Assembly (NCBI RefSeq): GCF_901827175.1
Contig: NZ_LR594662.1
Coordinates: 2,170,001-2,234,000, forward strand
DNA length: 64,000 nucleotides
DNA from: Variovorax sp. RA8
GTDB taxonomy: Bacteria > Pseudomonadota > Gammaproteobacteria > Burkholderiales > Burkholderiaceae_C
Direction of reading: 5' to 3'
The number at the start of each line of letters is the position of its first letter. Position 1 is the first letter of the stretch. Of the stretch, positions 1-9,390 are shown in pieces. A program made the translations under genes and the position numbers. The notes beneath the pieces were generated by a model. It ran no database searches. It was not told the DNA's origin and saw only the letters and a program-made list of their open reading frames with translations.

Positions 1-1308
1 TTGCCCCTGGGCGTGAAGGATCTCGAGCCCACGGAGGGCCTTCTCACCACCTGGGGCTCGCCCCTGTTCCGCAACCATGTGCCGGCCGAGGACATCGAGC
101 TGGTGGCGCGTCTGCGCCGGGCCGGGGCGATCGTGGCCGGGAAGACGAACGTCCCCGAGATGGGCGCGGGCGCCAACTCACGCAACGCGGTCTGGGGCGC
201 GACCGGCAATCCCTTCAATCCGGATCTCAATGCGGGAGGATCCTCCGGCGGGTCCGCCGCCGCCCTGGCCTGCGACATGCTGCCGGTCTGCACCGGCTCC
301 GACACCGGCGGGTCCCTCCGCATCCCCGCCGCCAAGTGCGGCGTGGTGGGTTTCAGGCCCTCCCCCGGTATCGTGCCCAGCGTGCGCAAGCTGCTGGGCT
401 GGACGCCGATCTCGGTCGTGGGCCCGATGGGGCGAACCGTCGAGGACGCCTGCCTGCAACTGGCCGCATCGGCCGGCATGCACCCGGGCGACCCGCTGAG
501 CTATCCGCTCGACGCGCTTTCCTTCCAGAAGCCCGCCGACGTCGACCTGAGCCGGCTGCGCGTGGCATGGACAGAGGACTTCGGCACCTGTGCGGTGGAC
601 GAGAACATCCGCATCACCTTCCGCCGCAAGATCGAGAGCATGCGGCATCACTTCCAGCGCTGCGACGAGATCCGGCTCGACCTCGGCGAGGTTCACAAGT
701 GCTTCGACGTGCTGCGCGCCGAGGCCTTCGTCGCTGGCATGCAGGCTGCGTACGAGAAGGACCCGAACAACCTCGGCCCCAACTCCCGCGCGAACTACGA
801 GATGGGCCTGCGGATGAGCCTGCTGGACAGCGCCTGGGCGCAGGCCGAGCAGACCCGCCTGATCCGGAAGTTCCAGGACGTCTTCGCGGATGTCGACCTG
901 ATCCTGTCGCCCACCACGCCCGTCTCGCCCTTTCCGTGGACGCAGCTCTACGCGGACACGATCAACGGCGAACGGCAGGAGAACTATTACCGCTGGCTGG
1001 CGCTGACCTACGTGGTGACGCTGGTCACCCATCCCGCGCTCTCGCTGCCGTGCGGTGTCGATCATGCGGGCATGCCCTTCGGGCTGCAGATCGTCGGGGG
1101 CTTCAGATCAGACCATCAGGTCCTGGGCGCCGCGCACGCGATGGAGCGGGCGTTCTCGTCGAGCGCCGAGCTTCGCCGCCCGCGCCCGGACCTGCACGCA
1201 CTGGTGAAGTCGCGGCCGCAGCCGCCACTCCGATCCATCGTCACCGCCGCGCCCGATGCGCAGCCTGCTGCGAGTGCCTCGGACCGGGCGTCGGTTTCGG
1301 TGGTCTAA
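1..1308 (+). CDS. Amidase signature family hydrolase, 5'-truncated
   Basis: This is an amidase (Ser-cisSer-Lys hydrolase) that cleaves a carboxamide; the substrate cannot be read from the sequence. The visible 435 residues begin inside the conserved core: GVKDL supplies the catalytic Lys (residue 6 here), GGSSGGSAAALA (79-90) holds the cis-Ser, and GSDTGGSLR supplies the nucleophilic Ser (residue 105). Family members carry roughly 60-90 residues before the GVKDL motif, so the TTG at position 1 is almost certainly not the start and the gene begins outside the window. The C-terminal tail is Ala/Pro-rich. It ends 6 bp from the convergent flgN stop and is unrelated to the flagellar genes. Confidence 0.9.
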   Translation: MPLGVKDLEPTEGLLTTWGSPLFRNHVPAEDIELVARLRRAGAIVAGKTNVPEMGAGANSRNAVWGATGNPFNPDLNAGGSSGGSAAALACDMLPVCTGSDTGGSLRIPAAKCGVVGFRPSPGIVPSVRKLLGWTPISVVGPMGRTVEDACLQLAASAGMHPGDPLSYPLDALSFQKPADVDLSRLRVAWTEDFGTCAVDENIRITFRRKIESMRHHFQRCDEIRLDLGEVHKCFDVLRAEAFVAGMQAAYEKDPNNLGPNSRANYEMGLRMSLLDSAWAQAEQTRLIRKFQDVFADVDLILSPTTPVSPFPWTQLYADTINGERQENYYRWLALTYVVTLVTHPALSLPCGVDHAGMPFGLQIVGGFRSDHQVLGAAHAMERAFSSSAELRRPRPDLHALVKSRPQPPLRSIVTAAPDAQPAASASDRASVSVV

Positions 1309-1314
1309 CGTGAA

Positions 1315-1773
1315 CTAGCCCAGCGCCAGCCGCGTCCCCATCCCGCCCACCGCCTTGCGGATCCCGTCCGGCCCGTAGAAGGGCAGGGCCGCCGCTTGCA
1401 GGTAGTGCAGCGCGTTTCGCGTGAAGTCGAGGTGGCCATGGACCATGGCGCCGTTGCGGCGGTTGCCGGCCTTGGCGCGCTCGGCGAGCTGCAGCAGGGC
1501 GGCCCAGGCCTCCTGCGCGGTGGTCCCGGCCGCCGTCGCGGCGGCGTCGGCTCCGGCGCGGCCGGGTTCGAAGCCCATCGCCACCTGGGCCGATTCGCGG
1601 GCCCGGTCCAGCGCCGTCATGCGGTCGAGCAGGGCGGCCTTGCGTTCGGTGAGCGGCGCCAGGTCGTTGAAGAGGCCGTCCTGCATGGCCCGCTCCTCCT
1701 GCGCCAGCACGCCGAGGAACTCTTCCACGCAGGCCTTCTCGGCCAGCAGATGGGGCAGCAGCATGGCACTCAT
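1315..1773 (-). CDS. flgN: Flagellar export chaperone FlgN
   Basis: FlgN is a cytosolic chaperone that binds the hook-filament junction proteins FlgK and FlgL and delivers them to the export gate. This 152-residue protein has the expected length and helical, Leu/Ala-rich character, with heptad-like stretches at both ends. Identification rests mainly on its position directly after flgM, because FlgN sequences diverge strongly. The ATG at 1773 starts 5 bp after the flgM stop, so the two genes are co-transcribed, and the sigma-28-type promoter ahead of flgM would drive both. Longer reading frames upstream run through flgM out of frame and are not credible. Confidence 0.85.
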   Translation of the reverse strand: MSAMLLPHLLAEKACVEEFLGVLAQEERAMQDGLFNDLAPLTERKAALLDRMTALDRARESAQVAMGFEPGRAGADAAATAAGTTAQEAWAALLQLAERAKAGNRRNGAMVHGHLDFTRNALHYLQAAALPFYGPDGIRKAVGGMGTRLALG

Positions 1774-1778
1774 CTTTC

Positions 1779-2075
1779 TCAGCCCTCGTTCTTGCCGCTG
1801 AGCAGGTCGCGCACGTTCTTCAGGAGGCCGTCGGCGATGCGCTCGGGATGCACCGTGTACTCGCCGGCGAGGATGGCCTTGCGGATGTCGGCGACGCGCG
1901 CCGCATCGAAGTCGGTGTTCGGGCCGCTGGGCAGCGAATGAACCTGGGCCGAGGACAGCTGCACTGCGTCCTTGGCCTGTTCGGCGGCCTCGGCGCCGGC
2001 GGCCGGCTGGGCCTTGGCGCCCTTGGCGGTGCGGGAGATGGAGGTGGCCGAGGAGGCGGGTTGGTCGATTTTCAA
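1779..2075 (-). CDS. flgM: Anti-sigma-28 factor FlgM
   Basis: FlgM binds sigma-28 (FliA) and keeps late flagellar genes off until the hook is finished, when FlgM is exported. The 98-residue product has the typical layout: a disordered, Ala/Lys-rich N-terminal half with MKIDQ at its start, then a helical sigma-binding C-terminal half (VADIRKAILAGEYTVHPERI, then GLLKNVRDLL). Size fits the family of about 95-105 residues. A perfectly spaced sigma-28 promoter lies 27-53 bp upstream, the usual autoregulatory arrangement. flgA follows upstream on the same strand but is separated by this promoter. Confidence 0.95.
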   Translation of the reverse strand: MKIDQPASSATSISRTAKGAKAQPAAGAEAAEQAKDAVQLSSAQVHSLPSGPNTDFDAARVADIRKAILAGEYTVHPERIADGLLKNVRDLLSGKNEG

Positions 2076-2101
2076 GATGGTTCCTCAAAGGGCTGATCGC
2101 T

Positions 2102-2128
2102 TTATCGGCAGGCCAGGCACGAACTTTA
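2102..2128 (-). promoter_or_regulatory. Sigma-28 (FliA) promoter of flgMN
   Basis: On the minus strand the sequence reads TAAAGTTC, 11 bases, GCCGATAA. This matches the enterobacterial FliA consensus (TAAAGTTT-N11-GCCGATAA) at 15 of 16 positions with exact spacing. It lies 27 bp upstream of the flgM ATG. Confidence 0.9.
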
Positions 2129-2160
2129 GGGTCGAAGTACGGGAGGGTTGTAACGGCCCC

Positions 2161-2859
2161 TCATTGGGCCAGCCGGATCTGGCCCTCCTCGTCGGCCACC
2201 CCGCTGACCAGGCGGCCGTCCCGGGTCTTGGCCCGGACGGCGGCGCCGATCTCCGCGCGGCTCAGGGCGCGCGCCTCGGTGCTGACGGTGAAGCCGACCC
2301 CTTCCGCGACCACCTGCACCGTCTGGCCCTGCTGGATCACGACCGTGCCGCGCAACTGCTCGCGCCGCAGCGGCGCGCCGGGCGCGATGCGGTTGGCGGC
2401 CACCAAACCCTTGAGCTCGGCGGGGTCGCCCAGGATCGACTTCGGCAGCGCCGTCAGGTCCCCGGTGCGCGCCGCCACGTCGCCGGCACGCAGCGGCTGG
2501 CCGGCCTCGATGGCGCGTGCGGCCACCAGGTAGCGGCCTTCGAGCGCGACGTGCGCCTGCACGTAGCGCGTCCAGGGCCGCTCGCCCGGGCAGCGCAGGC
2601 CGACCGAGACGCGGCCCCAGGCGGAGGCTCCGTTCGGCAGGAATGCTTCGAGCGCCTCGCAGGCCGGCAGGGGCGAGCGCAGCGTCACGCGGATGCGGGC
2701 CTGGCCCGGCAGGCCGGCGGTCTGTGTCTTCAGGAACTGCTCGACCACGCCGCGCGCATCGCCGCCGTCCGGCGGCGCGGCCGAGCTGGCGCCGGCGCTC
2801 AGGCCGCCAGCCAGGACGACCGAGAGAAAGCGAAGGAATAGGCGGGTCTTGTCCATCAT
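2161..2859 (-). CDS. flgA: Flagellar P-ring assembly chaperone FlgA
   Basis: FlgA is a periplasmic chaperone needed to build the FlgI P-ring. The 232-residue product starts with MMDKTRLFLRF and a hydrophobic signal segment (about 5-27, ending ASSAAPP), then a divergent middle domain and a C-terminal SAF-type domain with RAGDVAAR and GQTVQVVAEGVGF, typical of FlgA. I chose the ATG at 2859 (a second ATG follows at 2856) because it puts the signal sequence at the N-terminus; the longer frame adds about 38 residues that look non-coding. It is divergent from flgB, with about 160 bp between them that must hold both promoters. Confidence 0.92.
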   Translation of the reverse strand: MMDKTRLFLRFLSVVLAGGLSAGASSAAPPDGGDARGVVEQFLKTQTAGLPGQARIRVTLRSPLPACEALEAFLPNGASAWGRVSVGLRCPGERPWTRYVQAHVALEGRYLVAARAIEAGQPLRAGDVAARTGDLTALPKSILGDPAELKGLVAANRIAPGAPLRREQLRGTVVIQQGQTVQVVAEGVGFTVSTEARALSRAEIGAAVRAKTRDGRLVSGVADEEGQIRLAQ

Positions 2860-3020
2860 CGGTGGGTCAGATTCTAGGAACCGAAGGGCTCGCGGCAAGG
2901 TGCGAAGTGCACGCCAAATGCCCCTTTGTTCGACCCATTGCAAAAGCGGGTCGTGCATAGACTCGCTTTCCATCTGTCGCCACGCCTTCCCCTGGCCGCG
3001 ACGCCAACGATGGAGCTCCC

Positions 3021-3428
3021 ATGATCGACAAGCTGGATGCAGCGCTTCGGTTCAGCCGCGAAGCCCTGAACCTCCGGGTCCAGCGCCAGGAAGTGCTGGC
3101 CGCCAATATCGCCCATGCCGACACGCCCAACTACAAGGCACGGGACTTCGACTTCGCGAGCCGGCTCAGCCAGGCCGTGGAGCAGGGCCGCGGCGGCGCC
3201 TCGATGAGCATGGCCACCACCTCGGCGCGCCACCTGCACGGTGAGGCCTCGGCGATGCCCGATGCCGACCTGCTCTACCGCGTGCCGGCGCAGTCCAGCA
3301 TCGACGGCAACACCGTCGAGATGGATGCCGAACGCATCGCCTTCGCCGACAACGCGATGCGCTACGAGGCCAACCTCACGGTCATGAGCGCCAAGATCAA
3401 GTCGCTGCTGGCGGCGGCGCAGCAATAA
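3021..3428 (+). CDS. flgB: Flagellar basal-body proximal rod protein FlgB
   Basis: FlgB forms part of the rod crossing the periplasm. The 135-residue product has the family N-terminal motif (RQEVLAANIAHADTPNYKARDFDF, about residues 24-47), here with an Ala-Ala-Asn-Ile core, and the C-terminal helix (NAMRYEANLTVMSAKIKSLL) that pairs with it. Length is typical. It is the first gene of the plus-strand flgBCDEFGHIJ operon; flgC starts 9 bp after its stop. Confidence 0.96.
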   Translation: MIDKLDAALRFSREALNLRVQRQEVLAANIAHADTPNYKARDFDFASRLSQAVEQGRGGASMSMATTSARHLHGEASAMPDADLLYRVPAQSSIDGNTVEMDAERIAFADNAMRYEANLTVMSAKIKSLLAAAQQ

Positions 3429-3437
3429 GGAGCCGCG

Positions 3438-3854
3438 ATGCCATTGCCCAGCGCCTCCATGAACATCTTCGACGTCGCCGGCTCCGCGATGGCCGCGCAG
3501 TCGCAGCGCATGAACGTGACCGCGAGCAACCTGGCCAACGCCGAGAGCGTGGCCGGCCCCGACGGCCAGCCCTACCGCGCCAAGCAGGTCATGTTCGAGG
3601 TCGCGGCCTCGGGCCAGCAGGACATCGGCGGCGTGAAGGTCTCCGGCGTGGTCGAGGACAGCTCGCCCCCCAGGATGGTCTACGACCCCAAGAGCCCGCA
3701 TGCCAACGCGCAGGGCTACGTGAGCATGCCCAACGTGAACGTCGTCGAGGAGATGACCAACATGATCTCCGCCTCGCGCAGCTACCAGGCCAACGTCGAG
3801 GTGCTCAACACCGCCAAGACGCTGATGCTCAAGACCCTGACGGTCGGCCAGTAA
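3438..3854 (+). CDS. flgC: Flagellar basal-body rod protein FlgC
   Basis: FlgC is a rod subunit next to FlgB. The 138-residue product carries the rod/hook N-terminal signature ([13 protein letters not shown]) and the C-terminal signature [20 protein letters not shown]. An AAGGAG ribosome site lies 7 bases before the ATG at 3438 and supports this start over the internal ATG at 3459. It sits between flgB (9-bp gap) and flgD (28-bp gap). Confidence 0.96.
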   Translation: MPLPSASMNIFDVAGSAMAAQSQRMNVTASNLANAESVAGPDGQPYRAKQVMFEVAASGQQDIGGVKVSGVVEDSSPPRMVYDPKSPHANAQGYVSMPNVNVVEEMTNMISASRSYQANVEVLNTAKTLMLKTLTVGQ

Positions 3855-3882
3855 TCCTTCGACAACAAGCAAGCCCCCCGCC

Positions 3883-4566
3883 ATGGCCATCAACGACGCC
3901 CTCTCTTCCCTCAACGGAACCAGCTCGACCACCCAGAACAGCAACACCGTGAGCGGCTCCGACAGCGAACAGCGCTTCCTCAAGCTGCTGGTGACGCAGC
4001 TCAACAACCAGGACCCGCTCAACCCCATGGAAAACGCCGAGCTCACCTCGCAGCTTGCGCAGATGAGCACGGTCAGCGGCATCGAGAAGCTCAACAGCAC
4101 GCTGTCCGGCCTGGTCAACCAGACCGGCTCCAACCAGGTGCTGCAGGCCGCGTCCCTGATCGGCTACAACGTGCTCTCGCCCGGCAACCAGATCGGCACC
4201 TCCGCGCCCAAGGACGGCGAGGAGCCCGCGCCCGTGCCCTTCGCGGTGCAGTTGCCCGGCACGGCCGGCGACGTGCAGGTCAAGATCGTCGATGCCGCAG
4301 GCCATACCGTGCGCACCCTCGAACTCGGCTCCATGACCGAGGGCGTCAACGCCGTCACCTGGGACGGCAAGGCCGACGACGGCTCCGCGGTGCCGGCCGG
4401 CAACTACAGCTTCTCCGTGGTCGCCACCAACGACGGCACGAACGTCGAGGCCACCGCGCTCACCTTCGCGCAGGTCGCGGCCGTCAAGCAGGGCGCGAAC
4501 GGGGTCACGCTGGAGTTGGCCAACGGCCGCAGCATCAGTCTCGACGACGTCCGCATGTACCTCTGA
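3883..4566 (+). CDS. flgD: Flagellar hook-cap protein FlgD
   Basis: FlgD forms the scaffold at the tip of the growing hook and is discarded when the hook is finished. The 227-residue product has the conserved N-terminal motif FLKLLVTQLNNQDPLNPMEN (about residues 31-50), the EL-TSQLAQMSTVSGIEKLN segment, and then a FlgD Ig-like/Tudor domain with GDVQVKIVDAAGHTVRTLELG and TWDGKADDGSAVPAGNYSF. Length and domain order are standard. It lies between flgC and flgE. Confidence 0.96.
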   Translation: MAINDALSSLNGTSSTTQNSNTVSGSDSEQRFLKLLVTQLNNQDPLNPMENAELTSQLAQMSTVSGIEKLNSTLSGLVNQTGSNQVLQAASLIGYNVLSPGNQIGTSAPKDGEEPAPVPFAVQLPGTAGDVQVKIVDAAGHTVRTLELGSMTEGVNAVTWDGKADDGSAVPAGNYSFSVVATNDGTNVEATALTFAQVAAVKQGANGVTLELANGRSISLDDVRMYL

Positions 4567-4637
4567 ACTCTTCTCTCCCGGGCCTCTCGCGTGGACGCAG
4601 GGGCCGCTTCATCCACGCACAGCAACAAGGATCGATC

Positions 4638-5849
4638 ATGAGTTTCTCCCAGGGCATCAGCGGCCTGAACGTGGCCGCCGCCAACCTCGACGTCATCGGC
4701 AACAACATCGCCAACTCGGGCACCGTGGGCTACAAGTCGGCGGCCGCCACCTTCCAGGACATCTACGCCGGTTCGCGCATCGGGCTCGGCGCCTCGGTCT
4801 CGGGCGTGGTGCAGAACTTCACCCAGGGCGTCACGCAGACCAGCAGCCGCCCGCTCGACGTGGCCATCCTCAACGGCGACGGCTTCTTCCGCCTCTCCAG
4901 CCCCAGCGGCGAAGTCATGTACTCGCGCAACGGCCAGTTCACCCGCGACAAGGAAGGCTTCATCGTCAACAGCCAGGGCCTGCGCCTCACCGGCTACGGC
5001 GTGACGGCGGCCGGCGGCCTCTCCGGCGGCACGCCCACCGCACTGCAGGTGCAGACCACCTCGATGAACCCGAACGCGACCACCGGCGTGCAAGCCGAGT
5101 TCAACCTCGATTCGCGCCTGGCCGTGCCGAGCAAGACGCCCTTCGATGCCGCCGACTCCGGCACCTTCAACTACTCCAACTCCATCGGCCCGGTGTACGA
5201 CTCGCTGGGCAACCCGCACGAGCTCACCGCCTACTTCGTGAAGACCGGGCCCAACGCCTGGAGCGTGTACGCCCAGGGCGACGGCGCGGCCATCGGCGCC
5301 GGCGCCATCACCAATCTCACCTTCGACACCAACGGCAATCTCACGGCTCCTGCCGGCGGGACCTTCAACATCGCGGGCCTGGACTTCGGCAACGGCTCGG
5401 CCGTCATGAACATGGCCGTGGACCTGTCGGGCACCACCCAGTTCGGCAATGCCAACGGCATGACCAAGCTCAGCCAGGACGGCTACACCTCCGGCACGCT
5501 GACCGCCTTCTCGATCAATCCCGACGGCACCATCACCGGCAAGTTCTCGAACGAGCAGACCAAGCTGATGGGCCAGGTGGTGCTGTCCAGCTTCGCCAAC
5601 CCCAACGGCCTGGAGCCCAAGGGCGGCAACGCCTGGGCCGAGACGCAGGCCTCGGGCTCGGCGCTCACCGGCACGCCGGGCGAGGGCACCAAGCAGGGCT
5701 CGCTCGAATCGGGCGCGCTCGAGGCATCCAACGTGGACCTCACCTCCGAACTGGTGAACCTGATCGTTGCCCAGCGCAGCTACCAAGCCAACGCGCAGAC
5801 GGTGAAGACGCAGGACCAGGTGGTCCAGACGCTCATCAACATCCGCTGA
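4638..5849 (+). CDS. flgE: Flagellar hook protein FlgE
   Basis: FlgE polymerises into the flexible hook. The 403-residue product starts MSFSQGISGLNVAAANLDVI followed by the rod/hook signature (IGNNIANSGTVGYKS). It has a central FlgE D2 domain and ends with the family C-terminal motif (LTSELVNLIVAQRSYQANAQ). Length matches FlgE of other Burkholderiales. It is preceded by a 71-bp gap after flgD and followed 22 bp later by flgF. Confidence 0.97.
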   Translation: MSFSQGISGLNVAAANLDVIGNNIANSGTVGYKSAAATFQDIYAGSRIGLGASVSGVVQNFTQGVTQTSSRPLDVAILNGDGFFRLSSPSGEVMYSRNGQFTRDKEGFIVNSQGLRLTGYGVTAAGGLSGGTPTALQVQTTSMNPNATTGVQAEFNLDSRLAVPSKTPFDAADSGTFNYSNSIGPVYDSLGNPHELTAYFVKTGPNAWSVYAQGDGAAIGAGAITNLTFDTNGNLTAPAGGTFNIAGLDFGNGSAVMNMAVDLSGTTQFGNANGMTKLSQDGYTSGTLTAFSINPDGTITGKFSNEQTKLMGQVVLSSFANPNGLEPKGGNAWAETQASGSALTGTPGEGTKQGSLESGALEASNVDLTSELVNLIVAQRSYQANAQTVKTQDQVVQTLINIR

Positions 5850-5871
5850 GCGGCCGCAGGAGTAGCACCCA

Positions 5872-6615
5872 GTGGACCGCATGCTCTATGTCGCCATGAG
5901 CGGCGCCAAGCAGGCCATGGAACAGCAGGCCTCGGTCGCCAACAACATGGCGAACGTCTCGACGCCGGGCTTTCGCGCGCAGGTCAACAGCTTCCGCGCG
6001 GTGCCGGTGGTGGGCGAGGAGCCGACCACGCGCGCCTTCGTGGTCGCCACCACGCCGGGCGCCGACTTCAGCCACGGCCCGCTGACGCAGACCGGCCGCG
6101 AGCTCGATGTCGCGGTCCAGGGCGACGGCTGGCTGGTGGTGCAGACGCCGGACGGTGGCGAGGCCTACACCCGCGTGGGCAACCTGCAGGTCGGCGCCGA
6201 CGGCCAACTGCTGACCATGGGCGCGCGTCCTGTGGTGGGCGAGGGCGGCGCGCTGGTGGTGCCGCCCGGCTCCCAGGTGCAGATCGCCGCCAACGGCGCC
6301 ATCACCGCGCGTGGCGCGGGCGATCCGCTGGTGGGCGTGGCCGAGGTCGGCCGCCTCAAGCTGGTCAACCCGCCGACCGCGGACCTGGTGCGCGGCGAGG
6401 ACGGCCTGTTCCGCATGCGCGAGGGCCTGCCGCCGGCCGAGGCCGACGCGGCCGTGGCCGTGGTCAGCGGCGCGGTCGAGGGCAGCAATGTCAATCCGGT
6501 CGAGGCCATGGTTTCCATGATCGCCCAGGCGCGCAGCTTCGAGATGCAGATGAAGTCGATGCAGACCGCGAACGAGAACGCCCAGTCGGCCAACAAGCTC
6601 CTCGCGTACGGCTGA
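5872..6615 (+). CDS. flgF: Flagellar basal-body rod protein FlgF
   Basis: FlgF is a rod protein of the inner distal rod. The 247-residue product uses a GTG start at 5872, giving [14 protein letters not shown], the usual FlgF beginning; no ATG fits better. The rod signature [16 protein letters not shown] and the C-terminal [20 protein letters not shown] are both present. It lies between flgE and flgG, with 22- and 30-bp gaps. Confidence 0.96.
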   Translation: MDRMLYVAMSGAKQAMEQQASVANNMANVSTPGFRAQVNSFRAVPVVGEEPTTRAFVVATTPGADFSHGPLTQTGRELDVAVQGDGWLVVQTPDGGEAYTRVGNLQVGADGQLLTMGARPVVGEGGALVVPPGSQVQIAANGAITARGAGDPLVGVAEVGRLKLVNPPTADLVRGEDGLFRMREGLPPAEADAAVAVVSGAVEGSNVNPVEAMVSMIAQARSFEMQMKSMQTANENAQSANKLLAYG

Positions 6616-6645
6616 TCCCCATTCAGAAACAAGGACCCACACACC

Positions 6646-7428
6646 ATGACACGTTCGCTCGAAATCGCGAGGACCGGCCTCGATGCCCAGCAAGCCCAGC
6701 TGGACGTGATATCCAACAACCTGGCCAACGTCGGCACCACCGGCTTCAAGCGCAGCCGCGTGGTGTTCGAGGACCTGATGTACCAGAACCTGCGCCAGGT
6801 CGGCGGCCAGACCTCCGACCAGACGCGCCTGCCTTCCGGACTGCAGGTGGGCACCGGCGTGCGGGTGGTCGCTACCGAGCGCCTCCATGCGCAGGGCAAC
6901 ATGACCAAGACCGACAACCCCAAGGACGTGGCCATCAACGGCGACGGCTTCTTCCAGGTGCTGATGCCCGATGGCACGACCGCCTACACACGCGACGGCT
7001 CCTTCCAGACCGACCGCGACGGCCAGCTGGTCACCGCGAGCGGCTTCCCGATTCAGCCGGCCATCACCATTCCGCAGAACGCGACCGGCCTGACCATCGG
7101 ACGCGACGGCATGGTGTCCGTCACGCAGGCGGGCAGCACCGCGACCGTGCAGATCGGCCAGCTGCAGCTCGCGACTTTCCTCAACCCTACGGGCCTTCAG
7201 AGCCTGGGCGAGAACCTGTATGCCGAAACCGATTCCTCCGGCGCGCCCAATCAGCTCAATCCGGGATTGGAGGGCGCGGGCATCCTCAGCCAGGGCTACG
7301 TGGAATCGTCCAACGTGAACGTGGTCGAGGAGCTCGTCAACATGATCAAGACGCAGCGCGCGTACGAGATCAACAGCAAGGCGGTGCAGACCTCCGACCA
7401 GATGCTGCAAAGGCTGGCCCAGCTATGA
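6646..7428 (+). CDS. flgG: Flagellar distal rod protein FlgG
   Basis: FlgG makes up the distal rod. The 260-residue product has the N-terminal motif ([20 protein letters not shown]) and the FlgG hallmark [13 protein letters not shown] just after it. The C-terminal rod motif ([20 protein letters not shown]) is intact and length is typical. Its stop overlaps the flgH start by 4 bases (ATGA at 7425-7428), implying translational coupling. Confidence 0.97.
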   Translation: MTRSLEIARTGLDAQQAQLDVISNNLANVGTTGFKRSRVVFEDLMYQNLRQVGGQTSDQTRLPSGLQVGTGVRVVATERLHAQGNMTKTDNPKDVAINGDGFFQVLMPDGTTAYTRDGSFQTDRDGQLVTASGFPIQPAITIPQNATGLTIGRDGMVSVTQAGSTATVQIGQLQLATFLNPTGLQSLGENLYAETDSSGAPNQLNPGLEGAGILSQGYVESSNVNVVEELVNMIKTQRAYEINSKAVQTSDQMLQRLAQL

Positions 7429-8135
7429 CCTCCCGCAGGTTGGCCCGGTTCCGCGGTGTCGCTGGAAGGGGTGTGGTGGCGTTGTTGGGTGTCTTGCTGG
7501 CCGCCGGCTGCGCGCAGATCCCGCGCGAGCCGCTGGTGCACCAGCCGATGACGGCGCGCGCCAACCCCTACGCGCCCCTGCCGGCGCCGCGCGCCACCGG
7601 CGCCATCTTCCGCGACGGGCCGGGCGCCAATGCGCTGTTCGAGGACCGCCGGCCGCGCAACATCGGCGACATCCTGACCATCGTCATCAGCGAGAAGGTC
7701 AATGCCAGCAAGAACTCGGGTGCCAACGCCAGCCGCAACGGCAGCCTCACCGCCGCGTTCCCGACCATTCCCAAGTTGCTCGGTGGGCTGCTGGACGACC
7801 AGGACGCCAAGCTCTCGGGCAACAACATCCTCACCGCCAAGGGCGGCGCCAACGCCAATAACACCTTCAACGGCGTGATCACCGTCACCGTGGTGGACGT
7901 GATGCCCAACGGCAACCTGCTGGTGTCCGGCGAGAAGCAGATGGGCATCAACCAGGGCACCGAGTTCATCCGCTTCTCGGGCGTGGTGAACCCGCGCACC
8001 GTCTCGGGCAGCAACACCGTGCCCTCCACGCTGGTGGCCGATGCGCGCATCGAGTACACGGCCAAGGGCTACATCGACGAGGCGCAGCACATGGGCTGGA
8101 TGCAGCGCTTCTTCCTGAACGTCATGCCGTTCTGA
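7425..8135 (+). CDS. flgH: Flagellar L-ring lipoprotein FlgH
   Basis: FlgH builds the L-ring, the outer-membrane bushing of the basal body. The 236-residue product has a lipoprotein signal with lipobox LAAG-Cys29, and the family core [19 protein letters not shown]. The C-terminal part ([20 protein letters not shown]) is also characteristic. It starts by a 4-base overlap with flgG. A repeat of about 97 bp separates it from flgI. Confidence 0.96.
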   Translation: MTSRRLARFRGVAGRGVVALLGVLLAAGCAQIPREPLVHQPMTARANPYAPLPAPRATGAIFRDGPGANALFEDRRPRNIGDILTIVISEKVNASKNSGANASRNGSLTAAFPTIPKLLGGLLDDQDAKLSGNNILTAKGGANANNTFNGVITVTVVDVMPNGNLLVSGEKQMGINQGTEFIRFSGVVNPRTVSGSNTVPSTLVADARIEYTAKGYIDEAQHMGWMQRFFLNVMPF

Positions 8136-8232
8136 TGGCTCTCCCCCAGGTTGGCTCACTTCGTGTAGCCGCCCACCCCCTCACCGGGGGCGACACCAGC
8201 GGCCCGGCAAAGCCGGTTCCGCGGTGTCCCCC
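8136..8232 (+). repeat. 97-bp intergenic repeat, copy 1
   Basis: The spacer between flgH and flgI begins TGGCTCTCCCCCAGGTTGGC and is almost identical to the spacer at 13136-13233. It contains two potential hairpins: CCCCC with GGGGG near 8175-8190, and CCGGC with GCCGG further on. It begins one base after the flgH stop. From memory, repeats of this type are common between genes in Variovorax genomes. Confidence 0.8.
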
Positions 8233-8277
8233 GAACGCGGCCCGTTCCGGTGCCGCTCTGAAAGAGAGAGTTTGTTT

Positions 8278-9381
8278 ATGAGCTTGTCGCGATATTTGAT
8301 GACCGGGATTGCAGCGCTTTGTGTGTTGACGTCTCCCGCGCATGCCGAGCGCATCAAGGAGCTGGCCAGCATCCAGGGCGTGCGCGACAACCCGCTGATC
8401 GGCTACGGCCTGATGGTGGGCCTCGACGGCACGGGCGACCAGACCATGCAGACGCCCTTCACCACGCAGAGCCTGAACAACATGCTGCAGCAGCTGGGCA
8501 TCAGCATCCCGGCGGGCGTGAACATGCAGCTCAAGAACGTGGCGGCGGTGATGGTCACGGCCACGCTGCCGTCCTTCGCGCGGCCGGGCCAGACCATCGA
8601 CGTCACGGTCTCCTCCATGGGCAACGCCAAGAGCCTGCGCGGCGGCACGTTGCTGATGACGCCGCTCAAGGGCGTGGACGGCGCGACCTATGCGATCGCG
8701 CAGGGCAACATGGTGGTGGGCGGCGCCGGTGCCTCGGCCAGCGGCAGCAAGGTGCAGATCAACCAGTTGAGCTCGGGCCGCATTCCCGGCGGCGCGCTGG
8801 TGGAGCGCACGGTGGAAGCGCCGGTGGGCGGCGAGGGCACCTTCTCGCTCGAGCTCAACCGCTCCGACTTCGGCACCGCGCAGCGCGTGGTGGAAGCCAT
8901 CAACCGCCAACTCGGCCCCGGCATCGCCGAAGCGGCCGATGCCCGCATGATCCGCGTGCGTGCCCCGCAGACGCAGGAGCGCGTCGGCTTCCTTGCCCGC
9001 CTGGAGAACATCGAGGTGACGCCGATGCAGGCGGTGGCCCGCGTGGTGATCAACGCGCGCACCGGCTCGGTGGTGATGAACCAGGCGGTGCGCGTCAACG
9101 ACTGCGCGGTGGCGCACGGCAATCTCTCGGTCGTCATCAACACCGAACCCGTGATCAGCCAGCCCGGGCCCTTCTCGGGCGGCTCCACGGTCGTGGCGCA
9201 AACATCGCAGATCTCGGTCTCGCAGGGCGGGGGCGCGCTGCAGATGGTGCGTGGCGGAGCCTCGCTCTCGGACGTCATCAAGGGCCTGAACAGCCTGGGC
9301 GCCAATCCGCAGGACCTGGTTTCCATCCTGCAGGCGATGAAGAGCGCGGGCGCACTGCGCGCAGAACTCGAGATCATCTGA
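8278..9381 (+). CDS. flgI: Flagellar P-ring protein FlgI
   Basis: FlgI forms the periplasmic P-ring. The 367-residue product has a signal peptide ([23 protein letters not shown], cleaved before ERIK) and the family start of the mature protein, [21 protein letters not shown] chose the ATG at 8278, preceded by AAAGAGAGAG, because it places the signal peptide at the N-terminus; an in-frame start at 8224 would lie inside or next to the repeat. The C-terminus ([20 protein letters not shown]) is typical. flgJ follows after 9 bp. Confidence 0.97.
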   Translation: MSLSRYLMTGIAALCVLTSPAHAERIKELASIQGVRDNPLIGYGLMVGLDGTGDQTMQTPFTTQSLNNMLQQLGISIPAGVNMQLKNVAAVMVTATLPSFARPGQTIDVTVSSMGNAKSLRGGTLLMTPLKGVDGATYAIAQGNMVVGGAGASASGSKVQINQLSSGRIPGGALVERTVEAPVGGEGTFSLELNRSDFGTAQRVVEAINRQLGPGIAEAADARMIRVRAPQTQERVGFLARLENIEVTPMQAVARVVINARTGSVVMNQAVRVNDCAVAHGNLSVVINTEPVISQPGPFSGGSTVVAQTSQISVSQGGGALQMVRGGASLSDVIKGLNSLGANPQDLVSILQAMKSAGALRAELEII

Positions 9382-9390
9382 GGCCGCGGC